DNA of 33,304 nucleotides from Veillonella sp. VA142 (GTDB lineage Bacteria > Bacillota > Negativicutes > Veillonellales > Veillonellaceae). Below are positions 7,986 through 17,227 of the stretch, one piece after another (positions within the stretch are counted from its first letter, which is position 1; each line of letters starts with the position of its first letter). The stretch lies in assembly GCF_003992135.1 (NCBI RefSeq), contig NZ_RQVN01000018.1, positions 1 to 33,304 of the forward strand, given 5' to 3'. The translations under genes were made by a program, and so were the position numbers. The notes under the pieces are model-generated. The model ran no database searches, was not told the origin of the DNA, and saw nothing but the letters and a program-made list of their open reading frames with translations.

Positions 7986-8984
7986 TTATTTCGCCTCTAC
8001 TGCTGCAATCGCACAAAGGTCAACGATATCGCTTACGGAGCAACCACGGCTAAGGTCATGGATTGGTTTTGCCAAACCTTGGATGATTGGTCCAATAGCA
8101 GTAGCCCCAGCAAAACGTTGTACTAATTTGTAACCAATGTTCGCAGCTTGTAAGTCAGGGAAAATCAAGATGTTAGCTTTACCAGCTACTTGGGATCCTG
8201 GAGCTTTACGTTCTGCTACGGATGGAACGATGGACGCATCTAATTGCAATTCCCCATCGAATGCGAAATCTACGTTACGGCCTTTCAAGTCTTCTACAGC
8301 TGCTACCACTTTATCAACTTCTGGAGAAGAAGCAGATCCTTTTGTGGAGAAGGACAAGAAGGATACGCGAGGTTCTTTCATACCTGCTACGGAACGAGCT
8401 TTACCAACACTGGACTCAGCGATATCAGCCAATTGTTCAGATGTTGGGTTAGGGATAACGCCGCAATCGGAGAAAATCAACAATCCGTCATCGCCGTATT
8501 CTTTTTTATCAGTGATCACAAGCATAGAGCTGGACACAGTTTTCAAACCAGCTTGTGTACCTACCACTTGGATAGCTGCACGAAGTACGTTTGCTGTAGG
8601 GCTTGCAGAACCTGCAACCATGCCGTCAGCCAAACCTAAACGCACTAACATAGCACCGAAGAACAATGCATCGCCAGTCATAGTAGCGTGTGCTTTTTCA
8701 GGTGTCATGCCTTTTTTCGCGCGCAATTCTACAAATGTATCTACCATTTTGTTTAATTCGCCGAATGTAGCTGGGTTGATGATTTCAGCACCTTCCAAAG
8801 ATACACCAGCTGCTGTAGCTGCCGCTTGAATTTTATCTTCTGCACCAACCAATACAGGTACGCAGAAACCTTCTTTCAAAATCGCAGCTGCCGCTTCAAT
8901 CACACGGCTATCTTCGAATTCTGGCAATACAATTTTTTTACCCAAGCCTTTTGCTTGCTCTTTTAAACTTTGAATTAAATCCAT
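7986..8984 (-). CDS. pta: Phosphate acetyltransferase
   Basis: Converts acetyl-CoA and phosphate to acetyl phosphate, the first step of acetate formation with ATP gain through acetate kinase, in the cytoplasm. The 332-residue product fits the single-domain PTA_PTB family over its whole length (start MDLIQSLKEQAKG, then KIVLPEFEDSRVIEAA, and GDALFFGAMLVRLGLADGMV mid-protein). The frame extends upstream to 9056, but AAAAGGAGG lies at the right distance only from the ATG at 8984, and the upstream part overlaps the promoter. Acetate kinase is not adjacent. It is a single-gene unit between a good promoter and the R1 hairpin. Confidence 0.95.
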   Translation of the reverse strand: MDLIQSLKEQAKGLGKKIVLPEFEDSRVIEAAAAILKEGFCVPVLVGAEDKIQAAATAAGVSLEGAEIINPATFGELNKMVDTFVELRAKKGMTPEKAHATMTGDALFFGAMLVRLGLADGMVAGSASPTANVLRAAIQVVGTQAGLKTVSSSMLVITDKKEYGDDGLLIFSDCGVIPNPTSEQLADIAESSVGKARSVAGMKEPRVSFLSFSTKGSASSPEVDKVVAAVEDLKGRNVDFAFDGELQLDASIVPSVAERKAPGSQVAGKANILIFPDLQAANIGYKLVQRFAGATAIGPIIQGLAKPIHDLSRGCSVSDIVDLCAIAAVEAK

Positions 8985-9027
8985 GGTATGTCCTCCTTTT
9001 AAGACCCATTTCGATATATCTACGCTT

Positions 9028-9056
9028 ATTATACTATAACTAATTTTGATGTTCAA
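9028..9056 (-). promoter_or_regulatory. Promoter of pta
   Basis: TTGAAC (9051-9056) and TATAAT (9028-9033) are spaced 17 bases apart on the minus strand, placing the start about 40 bases upstream of the pta ATG. Confidence 0.8.
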
Positions 9057-9118
9057 ACCGCTTCATATAGTTATGGTGAAAGTATAGTATCTACTTCATT
9101 CATAGTTACCCTTACTAC

Positions 9119-9131
9119 TGAAAGCGTTTCA
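9119..9131. promoter_or_regulatory. cre-like palindrome upstream of pta
   Basis: TGAAAGCGTTTCA is a perfect 13-base palindrome around GCG, close to catabolite-responsive elements bound by CcpA, although one base shorter than the usual 14. It lies about 65 bases upstream of the pta -35. In Bacillus, pta is activated through a cre upstream of its promoter (established), so the position is suggestive only. Confidence 0.4.
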
Positions 9132-9161
9132 AGTATCCATATATATGAATAACTCTATCTA

Positions 9162-9947
9162 TCAATACTGCTTCGGTATAAACCCAAAGTGCTGCAATGC
9201 TTTATAAATCCCATCGTCATGGCAGGATGCTGTGACGTAGTCAGCTTTTTCTTTCAATGCATCACGGCCGTTTCCCATGGCAATATTCAGCCAATCTGGT
9301 CGGAACATGGACAGATCGTTATAGCCATCGCCAAAGACGATGACGTCTTGATAGGATGCGCCAAAACCATCAATCATTTTACGAATGCCATAAGCCTTAT
9401 CCATCGGTTCAAACAGCACGCAGCCCTCTCCATAGCGGATGAGGTCCTTCGTCATGTGTACGATACCACGGCGTTGTTCCTCTTCTTCTGTGATGAATGC
9501 ATAGACCTTGTAAAAATGCTCAATATCTTCCGGCACTATTTCTGGCACTACCTGTGTCTTCATCATATCCCATTGCACATCCCAGTTTAGGACACTTTCA
9601 TAAGGGGTAATGCGAACAAAGTCATTTTTATGGGTCACACCCCAAGGCACATGATGGCTCGTCAAGTACTTGAGGTATTGCACGCACCGTTCCCGATCCA
9701 TCCCCTGCATCCATTGCACTTCGTAGTTTTCTGTAATGCTATAGCCTCCATCAGCCACAAAGTTCGGTGTATTCGCCATTTTAGCAAAGCGCATAGCATC
9801 TACCTGCAAGCGACCGGTGGCAAGCCCCACATGATGCCCTTTGTCCTGCAAATAATCCAAAGAATATTGGGTACTTTCAGGAATCACCCCATCTGGCCAG
9901 ACCGCTAGGGTATTGTCGATATCAAAGAAAAAATATTTCTTGTCCAT
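9162..9947 (-). CDS. HAD-superfamily hydrolase (Cof-like sugar or nucleotide phosphatase)
   Basis: A 261-residue cytoplasmic phosphatase-type protein. The HAD motif I is FFDIDNT (Asp9 nucleophile, Asp11 acid/base). Motif II appears as GLATGR near residue 42, and motif IV is GDGYNDLSMF near residue 207. The C2 cap and length fit the Cof/YwpJ class, which generally dephosphorylates sugar phosphates or flavin and PLP-type substrates; the substrate cannot be told from sequence. The start has GAGGAGGAC upstream and follows the DUF1653-like gene by 10 bases, so the two are probably co-translated. Confidence 0.9.
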   Translation of the reverse strand: MDKKYFFFDIDNTLAVWPDGVIPESTQYSLDYLQDKGHHVGLATGRLQVDAMRFAKMANTPNFVADGGYSITENYEVQWMQGMDRERCVQYLKYLTSHHVPWGVTHKNDFVRITPYESVLNWDVQWDMMKTQVVPEIVPEDIEHFYKVYAFITEEEEQRRGIVHMTKDLIRYGEGCVLFEPMDKAYGIRKMIDGFGASYQDVIVFGDGYNDLSMFRPDWLNIAMGNGRDALKEKADYVTASCHDDGIYKALQHFGFIPKQY

Positions 9948-9957
9948 CTAGTCCTCC

Positions 9958-10212
9958 TCAGCGTAAATACTGTTTCTCATCCCAACCGTTCACCAACTGA
10001 AAGCGGTCCTTCTGCTCTACATCCGGATATTTCTCATGGTCCACCTCGCTAGCAAACATCACTAAAGGACGCACGAAAGTTTTCCGCTCTCCATAGAGTT
10101 GTTGGTATACCACATGAGGCTCATCCGTCTCAGAATGGATGGCAATATCGATGACATAGTATAACATGCCTTTAAAATGACGATATAAACCGCCTACTAC
10201 AATCTCTTGCAT
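9958..10212 (-). CDS. DUF1653-like small protein
   Basis: A small soluble protein of 84 residues with the pattern VGGLYRHFKGMLYYVIDIA, H-S-E-T near residue 25, then VVYQQLYG and FVRPLVMF. These are hallmarks of the DUF1653 family, whose role is unknown. Three in-frame ATGs are possible (10236, 10218, 10212). I chose 10212 because AGAAAGGA sits eight bases upstream; the 10218 ATG would be only two bases from it. It is followed closely by the HAD gene. Confidence 0.8.
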   Translation of the reverse strand: MQEIVVGGLYRHFKGMLYYVIDIAIHSETDEPHVVYQQLYGERKTFVRPLVMFASEVDHEKYPDVEQKDRFQLVNGWDEKQYLR

Positions 10213-10236
10213 AGTCATCGTCCTTTCTGGCAACAA

Positions 10237-11010
10237 TTATTTGCCTAGTTGTTTCGTTGTTTCTGTAACAGAGTACCACACGAGTTCATTCATGTAATAA
10301 CGAAGCTCTTCACTCTTTACATATTTCGCATTACTGTCAGCTGCGCTTACAATAGCTGTGGCAATATCTTCGCCTGTTAACGTATTGCCTTTCGCTTGAA
10401 TAGCTTCTTGTATATTGTCCAAGATATCATGGCGCAAATCTTTCAATACATACCACGCATAGCTGCCTTTTTCCTCTTTGTCATTACTAGCTAACGCAGC
10501 TGCTTCTTTATTGCGGTTGGGACGATCTAACTGATTATCACCATGCCAATTGTGAATGCGTTTAAAGAATCGCAAGCGCTTTGTAAGCTTTGTGTCCAAA
10601 ATAGATAACACTTGGGCACCATCATAAACAGTCGCTTTGTCTTGTCCAGGTTTCTGCAAAGCTGTCAATAATTCGTCCATCGTAATGCCATGAACTGGTT
10701 TTGCCGTCATGGCAGATACAGACTGATTAGAACTTACCCAGCCTTTTTCTTTTATAGACTGATTTAGTTCTTCTAACGTCATCCCTTGGATGGAAGCTTT
10801 CATAGCCGCATATGTGGTTTGTTCTCCATCAATGGTACGCACTAAGCCATCAATGGCTTTTTCTGTTTCTGGCATAATTCCTAATATATGGTAGTCCTTC
10901 GCCACTTCTGTTACCTCGGATGGATGTTGACGAGCGAAAATGTCCTCGCTCATAGCAAAACTTGCGCCTACTGTTAACAATAATACTGTTGATACTACTA
11001 AACGTTTCAA
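10237..11010 (-). CDS. Secreted protein of unknown function, paralogue 2
   Basis: 257 residues starting at a TTG codon (AGGAGATACAATT upstream; no better ATG). A Sec signal peptide MKRLVVSTVLLLTVGASFA is followed by a mature helical protein without membrane segments, probably periplasmic. The C-terminal half resembles the neighbour at 11170: FFKRIHNWHGDNQ near residue 150 and EELRYYMNELVWYSVTETTK near the end, versus FFKRAHNWNGDNK and EELRFYINELVWYTAKQTAK. No catalytic motif was recognised. The tandem paralogy directly downstream of TAA2 suggests an envelope role, but that is inference. Confidence 0.8.
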   Translation of the reverse strand: MKRLVVSTVLLLTVGASFAMSEDIFARQHPSEVTEVAKDYHILGIMPETEKAIDGLVRTIDGEQTTYAAMKASIQGMTLEELNQSIKEKGWVSSNQSVSAMTAKPVHGITMDELLTALQKPGQDKATVYDGAQVLSILDTKLTKRLRFFKRIHNWHGDNQLDRPNRNKEAAALASNDKEEKGSYAWYVLKDLRHDILDNIQEAIQAKGNTLTGEDIATAIVSAADSNAKYVKSEELRYYMNELVWYSVTETTKQLGK

Positions 11011-11086
11011 AATTGTATCTCCTATATAACTTACTGAATCATATTCTACTCAATCTATCTTTTATTATATCATACCTTATAGATTT

Positions 11087-11131
11087 AAAGGAGCCACAAC
11101 ATTCCCTAAGAGGTTTGTTATGGCTCCTTTT
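11087..11131 (-). terminator. Intrinsic terminator after the first secreted paralogue
   Basis: 15-base arms AAAGGAGCCACAACA / TGTTATGGCTCCTTT enclose a 14-base loop. Read on the minus strand, the stem ends in CTCCTTTAAATC with a short T run. It lies between the two paralogues, so the second may need its own or read-through transcription. Confidence 0.65.
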
Positions 11132-11169
11132 CTATCGAGCATGTACGACATACTCTGCACTAGTTCATC

Positions 11170-11865
11170 CTATTTTAAGACATGATCTAGTTGTTTGTTA
11201 GTTTCTTTTGCTGTTTGTTTTGCTGTATACCAAACAAGTTCATTGATGTAGAAACGAAGTTCTTCTTGATCCACAGCGAACGCTTGTTTAGCTGCTGCTT
11301 GTGACAACGCATTCACAATGTCTTCACCAGTTGTTGCTACACCTTTTTGGTCAAGCACGGCTTTCACATTGTCCAATGCGTCTTGACGTACACCACGCAA
11401 TACATTCCAGCCATAGCTGTTGCTATATCCATTCACCGCTTCTGTTCCATGTTCGTTATGTTTGTTCAAGAACACTTGATAGTTCGCAGTGTGTTCGTAT
11501 TTGTTGTCCCCATTCCAATTATGAGCACGTTTAAAGAACTCCACGCGATTAGTCAAGTTGCGATCTAACACGCGCAAGAACTCATGATTCACATCATGTT
11601 CTGCATAGCGATGTTGACGATCTGTCAAGCGCTCACCACGATCATGACGAGCTACTAAATCTGCCTGCACCGCATGGGCGCGATCTAATGTCATACCTAA
11701 TTCTTGTAATGCAGATGCCGTTTCTGGTGTCACTGCTTCTACTTCATATCCCACCGCTGGTGTTACGATATTGTCTGGATTCTTTTGATCGAACAACACA
11801 TCTCCCATGGCAAAACTAGATGTTGTGGCAGCTAATAATACTGCCGTTACTACTAATTTTTTCAT
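11170..11865 (-). CDS. Secreted protein of unknown function, paralogue 1
   Basis: 231 residues with signal peptide MKKLVVTAVLLAATTSSFA, followed by a His/Asn/Gln-rich, mostly helical mature protein. The conserved blocks FFKRAHNWNGDN (near residue 115), GEDIVNALSQAA and EELRFYINELVWYTAKQTAK are shared with the gene at 10237. There is no transmembrane segment after the signal and no recognised family. The start has AGGAG and lies about 70 bases downstream of a promoter at 11938-11966. Confidence 0.82.
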   Translation of the reverse strand: MKKLVVTAVLLAATTSSFAMGDVLFDQKNPDNIVTPAVGYEVEAVTPETASALQELGMTLDRAHAVQADLVARHDRGERLTDRQHRYAEHDVNHEFLRVLDRNLTNRVEFFKRAHNWNGDNKYEHTANYQVFLNKHNEHGTEAVNGYSNSYGWNVLRGVRQDALDNVKAVLDQKGVATTGEDIVNALSQAAAKQAFAVDQEELRFYINELVWYTAKQTAKETNKQLDHVLK

Positions 11866-11937
11866 GCCTATATCTCCTATACATATTCTATTTACTAAAT
11901 TATCTCATCTAGATATAGTATCTAATCTTTCTCACAC

Positions 11938-11966
11938 ATTGTACTATATTGTTTTTATTTTGTATA
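11938..11966 (-). promoter_or_regulatory. Promoter of the secreted paralogue pair
   Basis: TATACA (11961-11966), a 17-base spacer and TACAAT (11938-11943) on the minus strand. Confidence 0.55.
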
Positions 11967-11977
11967 CCATAGACCCT

Positions 11978-11997
11978 GTGAAAGCCGGAGCTTTCAC
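11978..11997 (-). terminator. Short hairpin after TAA2
   Basis: GTGAAAGC / GCTTTCAC with a four-base loop, 29 bases after the TAA2 stop codon. The minus-strand sequence after the stem is AGGGTC, not a T run, so it is at best a weak terminator and read-through into the secreted pair is possible. Confidence 0.35.
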
Positions 11998-12025
11998 AAA
12001 ATCTATTCGTATTGGTTAGTAAAAA

Positions 12026-15000
12026 TTAACCTTTTTTTACATATTTAAGTACTTCTGCCAATTGCGCTTTCAACTCATTAATTTCGTCTTTTTGCAATTG
12101 ATTTTGTGCTTCTAATGTGGATACTTTATCTTGTAATGTATAGGAAGAGCTAATAGGACCTTGACGATACGCATCTTTCACTGCTGTTTCATCAGCACGA
12201 GATCCGAACTTCCAGCTAACGCCCGCATTCGCCATCAATTCATCATGATTGCTGCCGATAGATGCGCCTGCATGGAATAATAGAGACTCGTTTTTATAGT
12301 GTGCAATACCTAATGCCAATGCAGTTTGACCTTTGTAAGTACCTACGCTAGCCATCAATGTAGTTGGTTCCAATGGATCGTATTGTAAGTGACGCAATCC
12401 AGCCATCGCAGCAGATTGAGCACCTAAACGATTAACACGACTCTCCACATTAGTTGCGTAATTTACAATTCCTTTCAACTGTGCCACATTCACTGCATCA
12501 GTATCATTTTGACCTGCGGCTACATTAGTAATCTTCGTATTATCAGCATCAATACCATCTTTACCGATTGTCACTGTTGCTTTTGTGCCATCAGCTTTTT
12601 TGTTTTCTACAGTTAATCCATCGCCATTGATTGTTAATGTAGTGCCAGCTCCATCTGCTGTTGCTGCATTTGTAATAGACGTAATACCAGTCAATGTAGG
12701 CTGTAACGCTACGTTCAATGTATCTGCATTGGTAGCATCTTTTTTCACAGTGATATTGTTATCGCCATGGATTTTTAATGTGTCACCCAATTTACGTTTA
12801 ACTGTATCATTTGCTGTATCGCCTTCAAACGTAAGACCTTTTTCAAGAATCGCATTCGCAGTGTTATGTAAATCTGTTACGTTTACTGCAGAGTTATTAA
12901 CTGTAGTGCCTTCTTTAGCCTCTTTTAATTTAGCTAAGTAATCTGCATCTTTAGCAGGTTCACCTAACGCAGATGCCACATTATCCAATGTCATTGGAGC
13001 ACCCGCATTCAATTTTGTATGAATTTTACCTGCAGGAACTTCTGCCCCATTTTTATCTACAAATTTACCATCTGTTGTTTTGAACACTTGGTTGCCATCT
13101 TTGTCTACAAAAATGGTTGGATTAGTTACACGTTCGTTGAATAATTGGCTACCGTTAACAGCATCTTTGGATTTTTCGGATACAGTACCATCTGCAATGT
13201 TAGATAGTTTATTTTGTGCACCTGTAGTTGTTCCATCTGGAGATACTAGGCTTGTCACAACCTCTTTAGTAGGAACCGCAGTTGCTCCTTGTTTTTTCTC
13301 TCCATTAGGCTCTACTTCATCAGCTTTGTAGTAATTGCCATCGTTTGCTTTCACTAAGCGATCACCGGCAGCATTTGTGAATACTACTGTACCAGCTTCG
13401 CCGTTACGAAGTGCATTCACCTTAGATGTTAAATCTTTACCATTCAAACCATCTTTACCAGTCGGTCCTTGTGCACCTGCAGAACCAGCTACGGCTGCAC
13501 CATCTTGACCTGCACCTGCTTTGCCATCACGTCCGTCAGAACCTGTGTTACCAATGTTAGCTGCATTATCTAATGTTTTACGTGCTGTTTCCTCTAAACC
13601 AATTGTAATCGTACCGTTTTTATCAGTTTCTACAACCACACCTGTTTTAGGTCTTAATCCATCAGTATCTTTGCTAGGGCTATCTTGACCTGCTGGTAAA
13701 TCAGTTGGTGCTATTGTACCAGTACCGGCTTTGAAAGTAATTACTTTATTTTTCGGCACTACTGTAGTGCCCGTTCCAGTACCATCATCAACATGTAAAT
13801 CCCAGGCGTGATCATCTACATATTTTTTAGTAGCTACATCTGAATTGTCTGTTGGTTCTGCCACGTTTGTGATTTTTTTACCACCCGCATCGATACCATC
13901 TTTACCGATTTTCACTGTTGCTTTCGTACCATCAGCTTGTTTGTTTTCTACAGTTAATGCATTGCCATCGATTGTTAATGTAGTGCTTGCTACTTTCCCT
14001 GCATCAGGTTGTGCTGGATCTACTGGAGCTGCATTTGTAATAGATGTAATATTTTTTAAATCTTTTACTAAACCAATTTCTAGTTTACCATCAACATTTT
14101 TAGTACGGATGTTGTTGGCTGCTGTTGCTACAGTATCTGCTACTGTACCTTCACCTACGATGTCGAGTTGCTCGCCTAATTTTTTGGCGATTACATCTCC
14201 TAGGTTACCTTTGAATTTCAAGCCTTTTTCAACAATCGCATTCGCAGTGTTATGTAAATCTGTTACGTTAGTAGCTGCATTTTTAACTGGACTATTATCT
14301 TTAGCCGCTTCTTTTAATTTTTCTAATGTATCTGCACCCGCTACTGGCGTCACTACAGAAGAAATATTATTTAATACAGTTGTACCATTTGTTACAGTAC
14401 CATCTGGGCTTACTAGACGTGCTTCTGGTGTCACTGCTACAGGAGCTGTACCACCATTTTCAGCTTCAGTTTTTACATTGCCATCTGGTTTTACTTCATC
14501 AGCTTTGTAGTAATTGCCATCGTTAGCTTTCACTACACGGTCGCCGGCCGCATTTGTGTACACTACCGTACCAGCTTCGCCGTTACGAAGGGCATTCACC
14601 TTAGATGTTAAGTCTTTACCATTTAAGCCATCTTTACCAGTTGGGCCTTGTGCACCTGCAGAACCAGCTACGGTTGCACCATCTTTACCAGCACCTGCTT
14701 GACCATCACGTCCGTCAGAAGCCGTATTACCAATGTTTACTGCATGGTCTAGTGTTGTACGATCTGCTTTTTCTAAGCCAAGTGTGATGTTGCCTTCGTC
14801 ATCTTTTGCAATAACAATGCCTTTTTTAGGTTTATCTGCAGCATCGCTTATGTCTGCACTAGCTTTTAATGTAATCGCTTTATCTTTTGCTGTTACAGCT
14901 TCCGCTGGATTATCGCCATTTTGAACTTTTAAGCCCCATTTTTGAGCATCTACATATTCTTTATTGGCTGCATCTTTGTCAGCTTCCGGTGTTGCCACGT

Positions 15001-17227
15001 TAGTGATTTTTTTATTACCCGCATCAATACCATCTTTGCCGATTGTCACTGTTGTTGTGTCAGCACCTTTTTTGTTCACTACGGATAGCTTATCGCCATC
15101 GATAGTTAATTTCGTACCATCTCCATCTGCTGTTGTTGCATTTGTAATCGACGTAATACCAGTCAACGCTGGGTTCACATTATATTTGTAAGGGCTAGCT
15201 ACTGTGCCATCGCCTTCAACAGTTGTGTTCGTACCAGCTGCAAAGTTTGGTTTTACTGCAGAAATAGTATATGTTTTCTTACCTGTTGTTTTATCTTCGT
15301 CGGAAGTAACGGTAACGCCATCACCTTGTACGACTTCTGTGCCTAATCCAGTAATCACTTTTTTACCAGCATCTGTAATGTTGGATAAGTTTTTATCTGC
15401 CAATGGACTTGTTGCATTAGTGATTGCTGTATTAACTGCGCCTGCTGTCGCAAGTTTGTTTGCATCGCCAGCATCTGTAATATTAGCAGCCACTACAGGT
15501 GTTACTGTAATGTCGCCATTATTGTTAGTAACAGTTAATGTGTTCGCATCACCAGAAGTAACAGATTTCACTGGGTTTAAACCAGAAATTGTAGCCTCTT
15601 CTCCTGTTATGTCGTTACCGTCAGCATCTACATATTTTAATGTAACAGTTCCATTATTCACAGTATACGCTTGTGGTTTAATATGACGTTCTGCTGTTTT
15701 ATCTAACTTACCTTCAACTTTTTCATTCGTTGCATGTAACTGTTTACCTGTCACAGCATCAGTAGAACTATTTGTTAATGCAGCATCTGCTAAGTTAGTC
15801 ACCTTAGCACCACCTACATTCACGCCGGCCGCATTGATCGTTACTGCAGTACCAGCACCAGTGAAAGTTAATCCAGTATCACCAGTAATAGACGTAATAC
15901 CTGTTAACGCCGGATTCACGTTGTATTTGTAAGGTTTATCTTTTGTACCATCACCATCAACAGTTGTATTCGTACCATTTGCAAAATGCAGTTTTGCTGC
16001 AGAGATGGTGTATGTTTTCTTACCTGTTGTTGCATCTTCAGCGGAAGTAACAGTAACGCCATCACCTTGTACCACTGCTGTGCCTAATCCAGTAATTACT
16101 TTTTTACCAGCATCTGTAATGTTGGATAAGTTTTTATCTGCCAATGGCTCTATTGCATTATTGATAGCTGTATTGACTACGCCTGCTGTCGTAAGTTTAT
16201 TTGCATTGCCAGCATCTGTAACATTAGTAGCCACTACTGGTGTTACTGTAATATCGCCATTATTATTAGCAACAGTTAATGTGTTCGCATCACCAGAAGT
16301 AACAGATTTCACTGGATTTAAACCAGAAATTGTGGCTTCTTCTCCTGTTTCTGTGCCATCAGCATCTACATACTTTAATGTAACAGTTCCATTATTCACA
16401 GTATACGCTTCTGGTTTAATATGACGTTCTTTTGTTTTATCTAATTTAGCTTCTATTTTTTTATTAGTAGCATCTAACTGCTTACCTGTTACAGCATCAG
16501 TAGAATCTTCTGATACATCACCTTCTTCTAGGTTAGTGATTTTTTTACCGCCTACATCAACGCCATTATCAGTGATCGCAACGGTTGTTGCGCCACCATT
16601 CAATGTCAATGTATCACCAGTGATAGATGTAATACCTGTTAAGGCTGGGTTTACATTATATTTGTAAGGGCTGTTTTCTGTGCCATCGCCCTCAACAGTC
16701 GTATTCGTTCCATTTTCAAATTTAGACGGAGCCGCTCCACCGCCACCGCCGGCAGCATTTTTAAGTTCCTCTTTTAAAGAGTCACTTAATTTTAATTTAT
16801 ACTTACGGGTAACACCGTTTTCAGTACCTTTTTCAGGATTTTCACTGTTACCTGTATCAACAACAATATCGTCACTATCCTCTACAAGAGTATCATTAGC
16901 TTTTACGATGAAATTATTAAACGTAGCTTTTACGTTTCCGGGAGCATCATCTGCTGTAAAAGTATTCGTTGTAACACTTACATTATTACCTGCTTCCACA
17001 TGATAATAAGGAATATTTAGTGCAACCGCATTTGGATCAAAGGGCACTTCCGTATATGTTGGAGGATTAAAGTCAGGTGGTAAATTAGGGTCCGGCCCTT
17101 CAGATTCCCCTCCACTAGCCATCACCCATGGCGCACTAGGAGAAAATGACGTCGCTACTGTCGCTGCTGTTACAGCCAACAATGCAACAGCGTATTTTTT
17201 ACGTTTTATTGAAATTTTATCTTTCAT
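12026..17227 (-). CDS. Trimeric autotransporter adhesin TAA2 (YadA-like), complete
   Basis: 1733-residue surface adhesin. The signal segment (MKDKISIKRKKYAVALLAV...) is followed by a Pro/acidic N-terminus (PDPNLPPDFNPP). The passenger is stalk-like with few YadA head repeats. A unit containing YKYNVNPALTGITSI, RHIKPxAYTVNNGTVTLKY and NLSNITDAGKKVITGLG recurs with a period of about 246 residues near 190-690. Two imperfect collagen-like patches (GRDGQAGAGKDGA, GAQGPTGKDGLNGKD) lie near 830-870 and 1225-1265. A neck (NVAAGQNDTDAVNVAQLKG) precedes the YadA anchor (VNRLGAQSAAMAGLRHLQY to GVSWKFGSR, about 1600-1677). Unusually, about 56 residues follow the last barrel strand, ending in a coiled coil (DKVSTLEAQNQLQKDEINEL...KYVKKG). 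The promoter has a G10 tract as in TAA1. Confidence 0.95.
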   Translation of the reverse strand: MKDKISIKRKKYAVALLAVTAATVATSFSPSAPWVMASGGESEGPDPNLPPDFNPPTYTEVPFDPNAVALNIPYYHVEAGNNVSVTTNTFTADDAPGNVKATFNNFIVKANDTLVEDSDDIVVDTGNSENPEKGTENGVTRKYKLKLSDSLKEELKNAAGGGGGAAPSKFENGTNTTVEGDGTENSPYKYNVNPALTGITSITGDTLTLNGGATTVAITDNGVDVGGKKITNLEEGDVSEDSTDAVTGKQLDATNKKIEAKLDKTKERHIKPEAYTVNNGTVTLKYVDADGTETGEEATISGLNPVKSVTSGDANTLTVANNNGDITVTPVVATNVTDAGNANKLTTAGVVNTAINNAIEPLADKNLSNITDAGKKVITGLGTAVVQGDGVTVTSAEDATTGKKTYTISAAKLHFANGTNTTVDGDGTKDKPYKYNVNPALTGITSITGDTGLTFTGAGTAVTINAAGVNVGGAKVTNLADAALTNSSTDAVTGKQLHATNEKVEGKLDKTAERHIKPQAYTVNNGTVTLKYVDADGNDITGEEATISGLNPVKSVTSGDANTLTVTNNNGDITVTPVVAANITDAGDANKLATAGAVNTAITNATSPLADKNLSNITDAGKKVITGLGTEVVQGDGVTVTSDEDKTTGKKTYTISAVKPNFAAGTNTTVEGDGTVASPYKYNVNPALTGITSITNATTADGDGTKLTIDGDKLSVVNKKGADTTTVTIGKDGIDAGNKKITNVATPEADKDAANKEYVDAQKWGLKVQNGDNPAEAVTAKDKAITLKASADISDAADKPKKGIVIAKDDEGNITLGLEKADRTTLDHAVNIGNTASDGRDGQAGAGKDGATVAGSAGAQGPTGKDGLNGKDLTSKVNALRNGEAGTVVYTNAAGDRVVKANDGNYYKADEVKPDGNVKTEAENGGTAPVAVTPEARLVSPDGTVTNGTTVLNNISSVVTPVAGADTLEKLKEAAKDNSPVKNAATNVTDLHNTANAIVEKGLKFKGNLGDVIAKKLGEQLDIVGEGTVADTVATAANNIRTKNVDGKLEIGLVKDLKNITSITNAAPVDPAQPDAGKVASTTLTIDGNALTVENKQADGTKATVKIGKDGIDAGGKKITNVAEPTDNSDVATKKYVDDHAWDLHVDDGTGTGTTVVPKNKVITFKAGTGTIAPTDLPAGQDSPSKDTDGLRPKTGVVVETDKNGTITIGLEETARKTLDNAANIGNTGSDGRDGKAGAGQDGAAVAGSAGAQGPTGKDGLNGKDLTSKVNALRNGEAGTVVFTNAAGDRLVKANDGNYYKADEVEPNGEKKQGATAVPTKEVVTSLVSPDGTTTGAQNKLSNIADGTVSEKSKDAVNGSQLFNERVTNPTIFVDKDGNQVFKTTDGKFVDKNGAEVPAGKIHTKLNAGAPMTLDNVASALGEPAKDADYLAKLKEAKEGTTVNNSAVNVTDLHNTANAILEKGLTFEGDTANDTVKRKLGDTLKIHGDNNITVKKDATNADTLNVALQPTLTGITSITNAATADGAGTTLTINGDGLTVENKKADGTKATVTIGKDGIDADNTKITNVAAGQNDTDAVNVAQLKGIVNYATNVESRVNRLGAQSAAMAGLRHLQYDPLEPTTLMASVGTYKGQTALALGIAHYKNESLLFHAGASIGSNHDELMANAGVSWKFGSRADETAVKDAYRQGPISSSYTLQDKVSTLEAQNQLQKDEINELKAQLAEVLKYVKKG

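Noticed and set aside
8137-8829. 230-codon plus-strand frame opposite pta, and similar frames opposite ilvD
   Set aside because: Both lie wholly antisense to well-identified enzymes; the composition is typical of the reverse complement of coding sequence.
1252-14510. Long plus-strand open frames opposite the two autotransporter genes (for example 1252-1923, 13845-14510, 15204-15686)
   Set aside because: They fall in one fixed frame relative to the adhesin genes and translate to low-complexity Val/Pro/Ser/Ala sequence, the complement of Thr/Gly/Asn/Asp-rich repeats. No ribosome binding sites or families were seen.
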